A DNA stretch of 64,000 bases from Lagopus muta (lineage: Eukaryota; Chordata; Aves; Galliformes; Phasianidae). Under the pieces are notes generated by a model that saw only the letters and a list, made by a program, of their open reading frames with translations, searched no databases and was not told where the DNA came from. The position numbers and the translations under genes were made by a program. Where the stretch lies: contig NC_064449.1 in assembly GCF_023343835.1 (NCBI RefSeq), positions 1,302,001-1,366,000 on the forward strand. Direction: 5' to 3'. Positions 1-13,400 of this stretch are shown here, piece after piece. Each line of letters begins with the position of its first letter. Within the stretch, counting starts at the first letter, position 1.

Positions 1-1319
1 GGAGACCTGTTTTTCTCACTGTCTGCACTGTGGCTGTTTACTTTTTACTTTAAAAAACATATATAAATAAAAAGGAGCAGATTGAAGTTCTGCCTGCAAG
101 GCATAGATTGATCCCTGCAAGGAATCAGCTCTCCATTGGCCCCTAGGAACCTGTCTAGGGGAGCAGCAGCCCCAGGGCTGTGCTTCTCCAGCACTCAGCC
201 AGGTCACTGCTGCTCACCAGCACTGATGTTAACACTTAGCACTCTTAATATCCCATTAGAATTGAGTTCTTATGTTCACAGTGCACAAGAATTGTGTTCC
301 TCATGCTCACAGTGTGAGCTGCACGTTCTCCTGTAGGTTAGTTTATAAATCTGCTGTAGTCCTTTTTGCCCTTTTCCCTGGGTGAGCTGTCCTTGCTGCG
401 CTGTGCCTGTGCTGGCAGGGCTGTAGGCAGCCTTGTATGTTTGGTACACATGGACACACTGGGTTCTAGTTGGCCGTGGGTCAGCTCCAATTTGGAAGTG
501 ATGTACTCATAGTGGTGCTGTGCCCAAGCCCATAAGCCCAGGGCTAAGCCCTGCTCGTGGCTTCTCTCATTTGGGCTGTGTGGCTTCAAGAGCCAGGCTG
601 GTTCACATCTGCCCAGCTCAGGCTCTGTCTGTGTGTGGCTGTGGCAATGCACTTGGAATCCATTTATTTATTTAGTGTCCCCTTTGGAGATGGAATCAGT
701 TAAAGCCACATGGAAACAGTGTTTGTGCAAACTCACAGTGGGGAGCAGTGCCTGTGGGCCTCGTTGGGAGAGGAGAGAAGGGATGCAGCAGGAGGGCCAC
801 TGCAGGCTGCCAGCGGCCTCAGCACATGGGCAGGGTTTGGTGCTTAGAGGCTGCTGTTGTCCTGCTGAAACAGCCCAGTGGGAGCAATGCCCATCTTTGT
901 GCTGTCTGCACACTTGTCTCTAGCGTGTGGTATGCTTTGCATTAAAACCTTTAAGTGTATTATACAATAATTTTCCTGTGTAACTGGAAACCTGGTGTTT
1001 GTTTTGCCACTTTATTGGCGCTGCAAATAGACCAGGTTTTAATGAGCAAGGTGCTCATGTAGAAGAGACCTGCTGAAAAATGAAGTTCTTTGGGCCAGAG
1101 AAGTGCTAAGAGTCAGAGTACAGTCCCAGCCTGGCATACGTGGAGACTGCTGGGGAGATTGTAGAAACACAGCATGGTTGGGTTGGGAGGGTTCTTACAG
1201 CCCCCTACAACCTTTGCCCTGGGCTGGTTGCCCCCACCAGATCAGGCTGCCCATAACTTTTGCTACTATTTGGTTATGCAATAAAGAAGCCTAAGAAATT
1301 ATTTTCTTTGTTTTTCCAG
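1..1319 (+). other. FBXW8 intron 1, 3' part
   Basis: The upstream exon is outside the window. The stretch holds a CR1 fragment near 1161-1255 and otherwise no coding or RNA feature that I can support. Confidence 0.8.
1161..1255 (-). mobile_element. CR1 LINE 3'-end fragment
   Basis: Sequence such as CAGCATGGTTGGGTTGGGAG and CCCCACCAGATCAGGCTGCC is the reverse complement of the avian CR1 3' region. It is truncated and old. Confidence 0.75.
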
Positions 1320-1424
1320 AATGAGATCAATGAGGTTCCTTTCTTTGATGTCCATCTGCCATATGAACTGGCATTGAAGATATTTCAGTATCTGGGAAAG
1401 GCTGAACTGGGAAAGTGTGCTCAG
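1320..1424 (+). CDS. FBXW8: FBXW8 exon 2 (first half of F-box)
   Basis: The 35 codons are bounded by TTTTTCCAG and the donor GTAAGC, phase 0 at both ends. It encodes the start of the F-box, including [18 protein letters not shown], the SKP1-binding helix region. A CR1 fragment ends about 65 bp upstream of the acceptor. Confidence 0.95.
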
Positions 1425-4400
1425 GTAAGCAGTGCTGGCAGTTTGCTTTCCACGTCAAATGAGCACATGTGCTCAAGCAGCAGTAAGGCACTGTGATGCA
1501 GGGAATGTGTGTGTTAGTCCTAGTGGCTCAGCTGGTTGTAGTTACTGGAAATTCTTCCCAAACTGCATATTGAAAAGTAATATTAATAGCCTCCAGTCAA
1601 GCATAGCTAACCCAAACATTTGTGACTTGCACATAACCAAGACCTTATAATTTAAAAGAAATGCTTGCAAAGATCTTTTAATTCAAGCAAGTGTAGTCAG
1701 AAGCAGGTGACTGTTGCTGCAACACTGAGAGCTCAGCACTCAAGAATGGCAATAAAGCTGCTCCCCCCCAACACTTCTCAGTTGACAGGCGTTGTAGAGA
1801 AGCAACTTTTTCTCTTTAGTAGTTTCATACAAAGCTAAATTCTTAAGTGATACTCATTTCCTACCCCCTTCTCCTGGTTTATAGCATTCTGTGGCATTAC
1901 TCTGCAATAGCACTTTCACAGTGTGTTCTCTGATGTAGTTCTTGTGTCACCACTAACTGCCTCTCTCTCCAAGTGGCCGTGCTAACTTACACACAGCCAA
2001 CTGTACTTAGATACTCATCTGCTCTTCTTGAGCCTCTGTCTCCTTTCTTTGCGCAGTAAAAGATGAACCTCCTCTCTGAACGAGTCTCCAAAGCAAACTT
2101 AAATCAGCAAGTGCTGATTACCCTGTAAAATAGTGTTGTGAATGTGAATTGCCAGCTTCTCCCATCATCGCTGTTTAGTGCTTCAGGCTGGTGTTCATTG
2201 AACTCTTATGTACAAAACACGTCTTGCTGCTGCTTAAAATCCAATCAGATTGGTTCTTTCTGAGACACTGGAAATACTCCCTGGACAGTTTGTTAGATAA
2301 AGAAATGTTAATGTGTACAACAGGGTAAAGCTTTGTAGTGGATGGCAAGCTTAATGCAATCATTAACCGAATGACATGTGCACAGAAATTAAATTAGTCT
2401 TTGAACCTAGAGTCTGAGCAAGTCACAGTTTTAAGCAGTTATGGGTCTTTATTGCTTAAATCTTTGACTTGCTAATGACTTGTAGGAACAGGAGCTGCTA
2501 GAAGAGAAGTAGTTCCTCTCATGGGGCTGCTGGTGCAAAAGAAAAACATTCTATGGAATGATTCTTGGTGCTGTCTAGAAGAATGAAGCTTTCAAACAGC
2601 CTGAGTTTCAGTCATTTGATACAGGGAGATGCAACCAGTTAAGGCCACGTTCCACAAAATGGAACAGCATTGCATCTGGGGAGTTGATTACTTTTAGTTT
2701 AGTCTCTCTCTTTTGTTTCTCTCAGGCCTGATCAGTTTACCTCGTGGTGTAGCAAAAAGCCTGGCTGCTACAGGGCTGCTCCTTTTCTCTGCGTTGAGCT
2801 GCACTCAGTTTCTCTCTCTCACATTTGTTTTAAATTTGAATCTGTTCTCAGAAGATGTGTTTAACACTCAGCAGATTTTCCACGTTTCTCATTTGCTTAC
2901 GAAGACTGAGTCAGATGCTCCTTTGTGGCAGCTGACAGGTAGCTGAGCACATGCCCAGGGCTTTACAGGGCTCTCTGAACAAGATGGGTATCCAATGCTT
3001 TTAGTGCAGAGCTGGCTTCTTTTGACATGTTTAAATAAAAAGAGGAGTAATAAAAATGAATGCCATTTTCATTTTTCTCTTGGTGATTTTGCCTTGTGAA
3101 GGGAGGCGGGGGAAAGCCCTCTTCTGTTAAATGGAAAGCCCTGCTGCTTTACGTTGTTAGCTTAGAAAGCTTTTTTTATTAAGGCGCCTTGGGACTTCAG
3201 TGAAATTGGGCCAGCCAGTGGAATTGGCATTGTGAACTATGCGAGTGCCTTTGGAGAAAACCTGTTTGCTTAGTTCTTTAAGCCAAATTGGGAACCAACT
3301 AACAGTACAGTAGCGTGACTGCAGAGTCTCTTTGAGATTTGATCACATCAGACTGCTCTGGAGAAGTTTAATTTCACCCTGATATTTCCCCCTCCCCCTC
3401 TTTCCCGCAGCTTTTGATTTTTGGAATTAGTACCATAAAACACAAGCTATCTGTATGACACTTGGAACACTGAAGCCATGTGCAGCGCATCAGTTCATGG
3501 TGTCACCAGTTCCTGAGCTGTGCTGGGTGTGCAGTACCCGTGTGATGCCCACTGGTGTCCAGCAGACCAGGCCCTACTGATATCCCCTATTTTCAGCGAG
3601 CACAGAAAGGTGTCTGGGGCTCAGTGCCTCAGCAGCGTTGCAGTGCTTTTTCTCCCAACTTTGCACTGGCCCTATGGACAGTTAGGAGAACATTTTGATT
3701 GATTTATTTTTTGTCTGGCTGTTAGAAGGAGGATCCATGCAATGAGTGACTCTCGTGACTGCTGTGATGAGAATTTGAGAACAGGTTCTCCTTTGTTCTG
3801 GCTCTACAGTGGAGGAAAAAGGGAAAACAATCACCTGGGCCACTATGGCACATGGAATACATCAGAACCCTTTGTGTTGTTTGGGGCTGGTTCTGTAGGG
3901 CTCGTGGCCTTAGGGTCTGGCCTCAAACTGTCAGCTTTAGGACAAGGCGATGCGTCCGGTGTGTGAAGCTCTGTGCTCTTCAGTTGTGTTACTGCTCTCT
4001 AGTAAACACCAGAGGCTGCATAAATTACATTTTGTGGTGGGAAACACTTCTAGACAGCGTGCATTGAATTTTAGCAACACTAGGGCAGAGTTCTATTTCT
4101 GAACAGATCAGTGGGAAGTTGTCTTTGAACTGCTGGTGTTCTCATCTGCGAGACGCTTGGAAATGTTTACTAACACAGCAATTGTGTATGTATCTAGGAC
4201 AGGACAGCCTGTTTCTAGGAATTTAAGAATGAATTGTCTTGCACAGATCAAGAATTTCAGATGCTTGCTGTTAAAGTGTCTGGAATTGTCGAGTGTTCAG
4301 AAATCTGAAAAATAAAATCTTAGGTATTTTATGTTCATTCCTTTTTATCGTGATGGTGTACAAATAATCACCCCCCATCCTCTCAGCTAGGGGAGAGAGA

Positions 4401-7400
4401 GCAGAGAAAGGGGTGGATGAGGATTTCCTGAGCTCGGGGCTTAGGAGGAGACTTAAAATAACATTATGGCTGCGAATTGAAAAGATGAGCAGCTTCCACC
4501 TGGTAAATGTGCATCTGAATGGCTTTGGCTGAAATACTACTTGGCGCTAAGCATTGTACTGAATTGAAAGTCCAGATACTTCAAAATGAGGCCCCTGGAT
4601 TCAGCAAATGAACCTTGAGTCTATCTTTGTGTGACCAGAGAAGAAAACAAACCTAATGAAGCAAAGGCAGTTATCAGATGGGGAGGGATGAATAAACCTT
4701 CATTAGGATTTAAGCCAGTTGATTAAGATAGGATTAGAAGAGTTCAGGATTCAATGGAAGAGGTGGATTTCTTTGGTTACTTTGTTTTGCTGGCTTTTGC
4801 AAAAACAAGTAGTAATAATAAAAAAATCCCCAGACACAAAACCAAACAGCAAAACCTATGTCAGCAAAAGCCTCTGAAGTCCTTCAGAGCATTATTCCTT
4901 GCTGAACTCCAGACAGAAAATTATTCCTCTGCAGAGCTCAGGGGAAACCAAAGTTGCCTTGAGAATCATAGTAAAACGATAACAGGAACACTAATGACAA
5001 AATTAAATTGCAGCCTCTAAATCTATAAACAACCCCATAAGATGTTGTTATTGATCACTGTAGGAGCTGGCATGGAGTGTAAATTTGGAAATAATTATGC
5101 CTGTCATTTCAGAAGAGCTTTGTGTGCAACAGCTTCTCTCCAACAAACAGAATGTGTGGGTGCATGCAGATAAAGCTGTGATGCTGCGGCTTTTGGGGCC
5201 TCACCTGAAACCCCGATTCAGGCAGCTCCAATAAAGCTGACTTGGAGCCAGTGGCTGGTTTTAATGTGGCAGCTCACAGTGGTGCTGTAAAGCAAAATGC
5301 TCGAGATACTTTTATTAGAGGGCTCTTGCAGCTGAGGCTCGCTCAGTGGGGCTTTTACAAGGGATTGCCATGCCAGTTTTGGTGCGTTAAGAAAAGGCTG
5401 CGTTGGGGACCCGTTGGAAAGTCGTGCCTGTAAAGCAGCAGGATTCGATGTAATTTGATTTAGAAAAAAAAAAAATCATAATAGGATAGGATCTCTATTC
5501 CCTCTGAATGTTTATTCCTGAAAGCTGAATAGGCATCTAGATTTTATGTGATTGTCTTCCCCTTCTCCTTTTTTTTAACTGTCTTTATGGAATACTTTTA
5601 TGGCCTTGAAACTGAAAGGTCTGCACAAGCACTGTCTGCTTTGGCAAACTCCGGTGGTGTTTTTCCTTTTTATTAATTTTATTTTTTTCCAATTGAAGCA
5701 ATCAAAAGTGGGCAGAGTTGGGCTTGTTGGAGTTGATGCACAGACAGAAGCTGCCTCGTGGCTATGCTGGGCGCTCTGCTGCTTTGTGGGGACACCAAAT
5801 GCTGCTCGGTTTTTCCTTTGAGCACTGTGGGTTTTTACTGCTTTAAAATCAATTTCAGAGCAAATTCCCCATGAAACTCTTAGCAGTTTGGAAAAAGTAC
5901 ATATATTTGTTTTTTACTTTGAGCTTCCTGAGTGTGTCCCTGCAGCGACAGGAGCGTTACACGAGTTTTTGCTCTTGTAGCACTTGATGACACACAGTGC
6001 TAGAGGTGCCCAGGGCTGTTTGGTAATTTGTAAGGCAGCGTTGCCCTAGCCAGGTTGCTTTCTTTGGTGGTGGAGAGGGGTTGTGTGTCTCCTGAATGTT
6101 TTGGTGGCTGAGTGGAATTGTGGAATGCTAGCTGCTGGGTTTGGTATTCCTGTTTGAGTGCTGCTCTTGTGTGCAGGTATCAGATCCTAAAATACCTACA
6201 GGTTGCTCTTCTTTTTGCTTTCTTTCCTGAAGGAAACCAGTCATGAAACATGATGCAATTCTTCCTAATGGACAGGATGTAGGATTTTGAAAGCACAACT
6301 GTGATGTGTGTCTTACTCCAACAAGCCCAATGGAGGCAGCACAGTGTAAATAAACCAGCCAGAAGCTTCACGGTGTTCTCAGGGCTTGTCCTGAGTCAGA
6401 GCTGCTCATTGCTGAGCACGACCTGCTGCTGGGGCACTGTGGAGCATGCAGGGACTTCTTGCAGCCTTGCACCAGCTGCAGGGTTCTCATAGCTTCACTG
6501 TTCCTCCTAACCTACGCCACTTTGTGAGGCTGTGCCTTGTGTTTAACAGCTGTGTTTCTAGCAGGGCTGGAGCAAAGCATGCGTGTTGAAAACAAAATAG
6601 AAAGGGGGTTAATTTTATTAAACAGGGGGTGAGTAATGCAGTTAATTTCTTCCTTCTGTGCTATGCTGTGTCGGCGTGGAAGCAGTGGCAAGTAGGCATG
6701 GGGTGATGGGAGCTGTGGGGTTCTGTATCAATGCAAGACCTAGATTTTTGGTGTAATCTTGGCACTGGGGACTTAATTGTAAACAGCTAAAAATGATGTC
6801 AGCTCAAGAAGCCTTTTTTGTTTTTTTTTTTTTTTCAGTCTTCTGGAAGCAGTGTCCAATTGATTACTGCTTTCACTGGCAGCAGTTTTCATTGGTTAAA
6901 TTTGTTGGGTTTTTTTGTTTTTTTTTTTAAATTAAGAGTTACAGAGTACAGATGCTACTTAAGTTGCCTCTCACCTCTTGAATCTTTAATTCTCAGCCCA
7001 CAATTGGTTATGATGAAGCGGCTTTCTCTGAAATGGACAGCAACTTGAGGCCACTTGAAAAACTTAATAATTCATTCCTATTTATGCATACTGTAATACA
7101 ATAGGTTATAAATCACTAATGTCACCCGGCCTAATCAGGCATTGTCAGTAGGGTGGTGGCGTGATCTGCAGGCTTTTCTTAATAACAAATGTGAAAATAA
7201 ACTCATATTTTTGCTCAAAGCTTACAATGCTGCCTTAATTGTTTTCTTGTTCCCTTTCCTTTCCAAATTTTCTGTGGCACTTGTGTCAGATGTTAGCAAT
7301 GTGGCCACCAAATGCTGGTATCTGTGTTTTGTGCAATTTTAGCAGAGCGGAATCTGAGTATTTTGACCGAGTTTTTCTCAAAAAAATCAACAGAAATCTT

Positions 7401-10400
7401 ATGTGTTGTTTTAGAATAATCAGAGGATGGCCTGGGTTGCAAAGGAGCACAATGCTCATCAGTTCCAACCCCCTGCTGTGTGCAGGTCACCAACCAGCAG
7501 CCCAGGCCGCCCAGAGCCACATCCAGCCTGGCCTTGAATGCCTGCAGGAATGGGGCATCCACAGCCTCCTTGGGCAACCTGTTCCAGTGCCTCACCACCC
7601 TCTGGGGGAAAAACTTGCTCCTCATATCCAACCTAAACCTCTCCTGTCTCAGTTTAAAGCCATTTAAAACCATTCCCCGTTGTCCTATCACTGTCCACCC
7701 TCGTGAACAGCCATTCCCCCATTTTATACAAAATCTGACATGATTCAATGTGAGATACATAGGTATGTTTGGTTTCCAGGTCAGCAGAACATGGAAAGTG
7801 CTCGCAGAAGATGAAGTGCTGTGGTACCGGCTGTGCCAACAGGAAGGATACCTGTTGGGTGTGAGCATCTCTGATCGGCCCTGCTGGAAGCTGGCCCTGA
7901 AGGACTGCCGTGCCAAAGAGCGTGCTCTGCGAACCAACTGGAAGGTAAAAGGGAGAGACTGGCCTAATGGGATCCAGATGCTGGAGAAAAATGGGAACCT
8001 GGTTCAAACAAGTGGCGGTGAAAAGCTGGTCTTCTGTATTGCAGCTTCTTTTGGCTAGTTAAAAGGGGAAAGCTGCTGAGGGATTTATGAGACTTTGCCC
8101 CAGCTGTAAGACTTCTTATTTTCTTGATGGTCAGTTGCTTTTGGGAATGGGTCTTTGTTTGCAGCTCTGTTCCTGTGACTTTGGTGAAAGATGTTTTTAC
8201 TTCATCCATCCTTTGGTATTGACAGTCCACCTGTAAGATGAAGGCTTCTTCTCTGTTCATTACGTATCCTGGCAAAAAGAAACGTATCATTTCTTTGATG
8301 TCATGGTTACGTTTCTCTGCTTAATGATTACAAACGATAACAGTGAATGATGACTTCTTTCTTGTTCTTTTTCTGTCTGTAAAAAGTTCCAGGAGGGAAG
8401 CATGAAATACATGGGTCTTCTGTCTCAGCTGCGCAGCAACTTGTCAGCAGCAACAGGAAAGCTCAAGGCTGTCCTATGTGGAAGCAAACAAACTTGGCAG
8501 ACAAATGAATTGCAATACTAATAGCAAGTCTTGTCTTCCTGTGCAGAACCGCAGTGGTGCTGTGAGTCAGCTGCAATACGAGCTGGGAAAAATCCTGTGT
8601 GATGTGCATTCTTGTGATGGAGTTGTTATTGCTGGGTGAGTATGACATTGAGCAGTGCTCATTTGCTCTTCACTGTTTGAAATCTCGTGCTGCTTCTTGT
8701 ACACATTCAGAAGGAGTACCAGTTTCAGACAAGAAGAGTGATTTTTTTTTTTTTTTCCCTTTGGCCCTATGGTAAGCAATAATTACAGGCATCTACAATC
8801 ACTTCAGCAGCACAAGTTTTTGTTGTAATGCTATCTTAGGTAAGTATAGTGCTTGTAAAGCCTTTACTTTCCAATGAATTGTATTCATTACTTTGCTGCA
8901 GAAATACTCAAAATGAGGCAGATGCATATTGGGAAATGCTTGGGAAAAGAGTAATAACTTTTTTTCTATGAAATTGTTTTGATGACAAAGACAGGTGTGT
9001 CTTGGAACAAGATACATTTAGGCTTGTTACTGTTCTCTACTATTTTTTAAGAGACAGTATGGAGGAAAAACAAACATGGAGAAATTCAACTTCCTTTTTT
9101 TCGCAGTGCTAAACTTTGTCGGAACTTTTGTGTAAGTTATTCACTTCTCTTCTTCTTTCAAAACACTGTCTTAAAACCATCCCAAACTCTTGGCAGAGAT
9201 TGCCATGACTCGCATCAGTTGAAATAAAGTTTTGCTGTATTGTGCTTGCATTCAGTAATTATTAGTCCTGCAGAAGAGGTCACACTAGTAAGTAGAAATG
9301 AAAACATCACAGGGCAGAGGACACTTCCCTCCAACCTACCAGAGTTCTGTATTTTATGACGCCACTCCACATTAATGGCATGATTGTGCATTGTGGAATG
9401 AAAGGAAAACTGCCTGTAAAGTACTGTAAAATTCACTCATCAGTTACAGGGAAGGTGACTTGAAATACATCATCTGTAGGTAACTCCCATATACCTTGTG
9501 AACCCTTCTGAATTCTGTTGGGCATCTAGGAGCTGATATGCAACTTAGAAGACAGCAGGAATGAAAAGAGAATGTTAAGCTTTATTAGAACCACCGTTGT
9601 TTCTGCTATTTACTAGATGCTTTCCCACTTGCCATGCTACTTCACTTGAAGGTCTTGTTTCCTGTTTTTTGCTTCTCCGTTGTCTCACTGACTTGCTTCT
9701 CTTTATTTCCATGCAATTGAAAAAGTGTCTGCCAAAGACACGTGTGGTCTGTGACCTCTGGAGGGGCAGTGCCACACAGTGGTTAACCCAGACAGTGGCT
9801 GTGGGAAGAGACTTGAGAAACTGCAGCTGTATAGCAGGTCTCTCCTTGGCTCCTGCCTGATGTTGAGGCTTCCCTTGGCTACAGAGGCTTTGGTAAGACC
9901 CTCACAGGTCCCCAAGTGCTGAGGCTGCAGCTGGGACCCAGCTCTGCAGAGAGCATCCTGCCTTCCTTTGTGCCCTTCAGCCTGGGCACTGTGCTGCCTG
10001 GCCTTGGCTGTGGGTCTGCTCTACTGTATCTGCTCTGCTGTCTCTAATGAAACCTCCTCTACTTTTTTTCGGAGCCAGAAACCCCAGTTGTCATCACTCT
10101 GCTGCCAAAATCTCCAGCTCTTCTTTTTCTTCATTTTCTCCATTGTGTTTATATCCAAACAGGCAGTATATAGAAAGTAGGCAGAATAAATTTAGTTCCT
10201 AAAGGATTAATAAACAAAGGAGATTAATCCTGAGAATTAAACTCAATTGTCCATACATTAGCCTGGTGTATTGCAGAAGTCAGGCTGAGGTGGTTTCAGA
10301 CAAAACATTTGTGTTGGTTCCCAGTTCTTGCAGTACTCCTGAGTCTGCTGGTGAGTTGTCCTTTGTTGGCAAAGTGAAAGGAGATGGGGAACTGACATTC

Positions 10401-13400
10401 CCACAAAATTCACAAACGTAGGTGAGAGACAACAAAGGGAAAACTGGTTTAGGGCTTTCATTCCGATTACTTTCCAGTAATTTTCCTTCTCTAAGAAAAC
10501 AAATTGTAAGAACGAGGCATCCTTTTATGGAGCTGTGACTATACAGTTGATGGAACAGCATGGGGAACTTAAATTGCAACTGTTTGACTTCACCTGATTG
10601 CTGAAATAAATATTTAGAATATTAGAACACAAAAATTACATGACTTCCATTGCTGTTTACCTCTCCCCCTCATGCTCCTTTGATAGCTTGGATCTCCGAA
10701 CGCATCTCGTAAATTGCTGTGAACTAAGAGCTGTTCTGTGACTCTCGCCCAGCAGAAGGTGAATTTGTTGTTTTGCCTGTGATGATCAAAGCCTACAAGA
10801 CAATAGCATGCTGCAGTCCCCTCAGAAATACCTTAAAAACTATCCAGCTAATTTAGTGATGTGGAACTGTAAGAAAATATGACTGCTGTTATGAAAGCTG
10901 GAAGTATCTGATGCCTGAAATGTCTTCAGACTCACATACAGGTCATTGTTACCCAGCACTTCTCTCATCTTGTGATTTTCACAACCTGAGAGAATGCACT
11001 TTTCAGGACTGAGGTTTGCAGTTCATCTGTCAATGGATGATGAAATATTTTTTTGGCAGGTCTCCAGCACGCCCTTCTCCGATTTGCTTTCTGTTAGTTG
11101 CATTGCTTTGGTAAAAATTTGCAGTAGTAAAGAACAAACAAAACAGGCATGGTTAAAACCTGTGAGGATGTGAGTTGGTTGTGCAGGGGAATACTTTGTT
11201 CTTTACATACATTTGGTAAGAATTTAGCAGACTGAAGGGTTTTTGTTTTGTCTTTTAAACCCAAACATCACCCACCCCTTTCTCTTCCAGCTGTAGTATT
11301 GTACTTAATGGCACTGTGCTTTCAAATTTGTCATAAAAGTGTAATGAATCTAGTGATCAATAGCTCGCTGTTGCGTTCTTATAGTATTGAAGAAGTAATT
11401 TAATAGCTGAGGTTAACAAAAGTCAATTTTCTTCTCGGTATAAATATCAATTATCTGTTACATTTAATGATTATATCTCTAGTTTTGCACGCACTTATGT
11501 GCTTAGCTTTACATGTGAATAATCATAGATTACAGCAAGATTTGCCATGTGCATAAAGCTGAAGGGATGTGTGACCTTGCAGCACTGGAGAAATTGGTGG
11601 TGATCTTACAGCTAATTCAGCATGTTGCATTTTATGTGGATTTGTCAGCAGTGGCTTGTGGCATCATGTACCCTTTTTTTTTTTTTCTCTAGACAGGTTG
11701 CTGCCCTGGAGAAAAATAGGGCCACTCGGTTGTGAGCAGGTTTTGTGGTGCCTGACTTCGGGGAGCAGCTGCAGCACTGTGTCTGAGCACGGCCAGGCCA
11801 GCCAGGCATTACGGGCTGCTTTGTCACTGGGAGCTGTGGCACTGCATAGCAGCTGCTCCCTGCTTTCCAGAGGTGCAGTCGGGATCTTGGGAGATCAGAG
11901 GATGGTTCTAAAAATTAAAAAAAAAAAAACCAAACACCAAAAACGAGAGGAGAGAAGTGTTGAGAGAAAGGTTCCCCAGCAGAAATATGTATTTTGGACC
12001 TTGGAACTGGCCTGGGAAAATGGTATTTGATCTGAACCTGCGCTGTAATAGACCTGATCTTTCATGCTTTGTTATACTGCTTCAAACTCCGCAGGAAAGC
12101 AGAGTGATGCAGCTTTATTTTAGTTGCTGTAGAGTTGTTTTAATCTTTCAAAAAGGGAATTTGTACAGGTTGTGGACAGAGTGATGTATAGCACTGGCTG
12201 TGAGTGTAACCCATAGAGACACAGCTTGCCTGAACTGGTCCCATAGTGGATCTCTTTAATAATCTCTTGCAAAGAGGCAAAGATGAGCTAGACAGGGTTG
12301 GCTCTCCCTTAGAGAAATGTGCCTGTTTTCTTGCACTCTCCTGTATTTTCTTCATGCTGCTGCCAAAGCTCAAGCCAGAAGATGGCAGAATATCAAGGAT
12401 TGATTAAGTGCAACCTGAGCTGTGAGTTGAAGGTGGCTGCGAGCAGCTCTTCTTTCTCAGAGAGCCTTGCATTTACTGGCTGACATCAGATAATTCAATC
12501 TGGCCTGCATGCAGAGCATCTTGTGTTTATCATTAAATTTTTATCCCGGCGGTTACGATGCTTGTTTTCTGGGTCAGACCTCGAATCCCTTTTCATTTGA
12601 GACAGCGGTGTTTGTGGTTACCTCACTCCCAATCAATGTTGTATTTGCCAGCCTTTCTACAGTTACATGTCTCAGAGGATCTTCTTTAAAGATGTTGTCT
12701 TCCCCCCCCTCCTTCCAATCCATATTCAATTTAAATGTAGTTTCTTCTTTAAGTCAGAGTTTACTTAAAGCAATCATATGCCTGCTTACTCGGCCTGCAT
12801 AAATTACTACCGCTGCTTAGGTTCGCTGTACTTGATGCTGTTGTGTGCTTGGTCTCAGTACAGAATGCCTGCATTTGTTCACCTTCCATTAATAAAATCT
12901 TAATCAAATCAGCAAGATTTGATTAAGCAAGAACATAGTCAAACAGTGAAATCAGTACTTCTTCTCAGCAGCGCTGACAGACGCTCTGTGATGGCTGTTT
13001 CTAGTCAGAGTTTAGTTCCTCCTTGAGATGCAGATCTTGGAGCATGAATCTGGCCAGCACTTGTTGAGCTGTTGTTACATGGTGGATCTGGTGGTGAAGC
13101 ATGTCAGAGGTGAGCTGTGGGCTGTTCTGCTGCGTGGCTCTCTGAAGTCCTCACCTGTGGATGTCCCAGAGCTGTGCAGTAAGTTGCACTGCAGTAAGTA
13201 CACCCGAGCCAAGTCCACATCAGTCCACATCACAGCTGATGTTTTATTGTGCAGTGTTAACTTTGATGCTTGCAGAGAGGGCGATTTGGCCTTTACTGCT
13301 GCAGTTTGTGGCTCTGAAAGCTTTCCAAGTGAAAGCAACAGCACTGATCCATAGTCAGTGCTATTCCAAAGGCACAGAATCGGATGCTTTTTCTTTCCCC

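Noticed and set aside
7293..7937. 214-codon minus-strand frame with reverse-transcriptase-like residues
   Set aside because: Not a host gene: it is the CR1 ORF2 C-terminus joined to antisense of FBXW8 exon 3 and intron.
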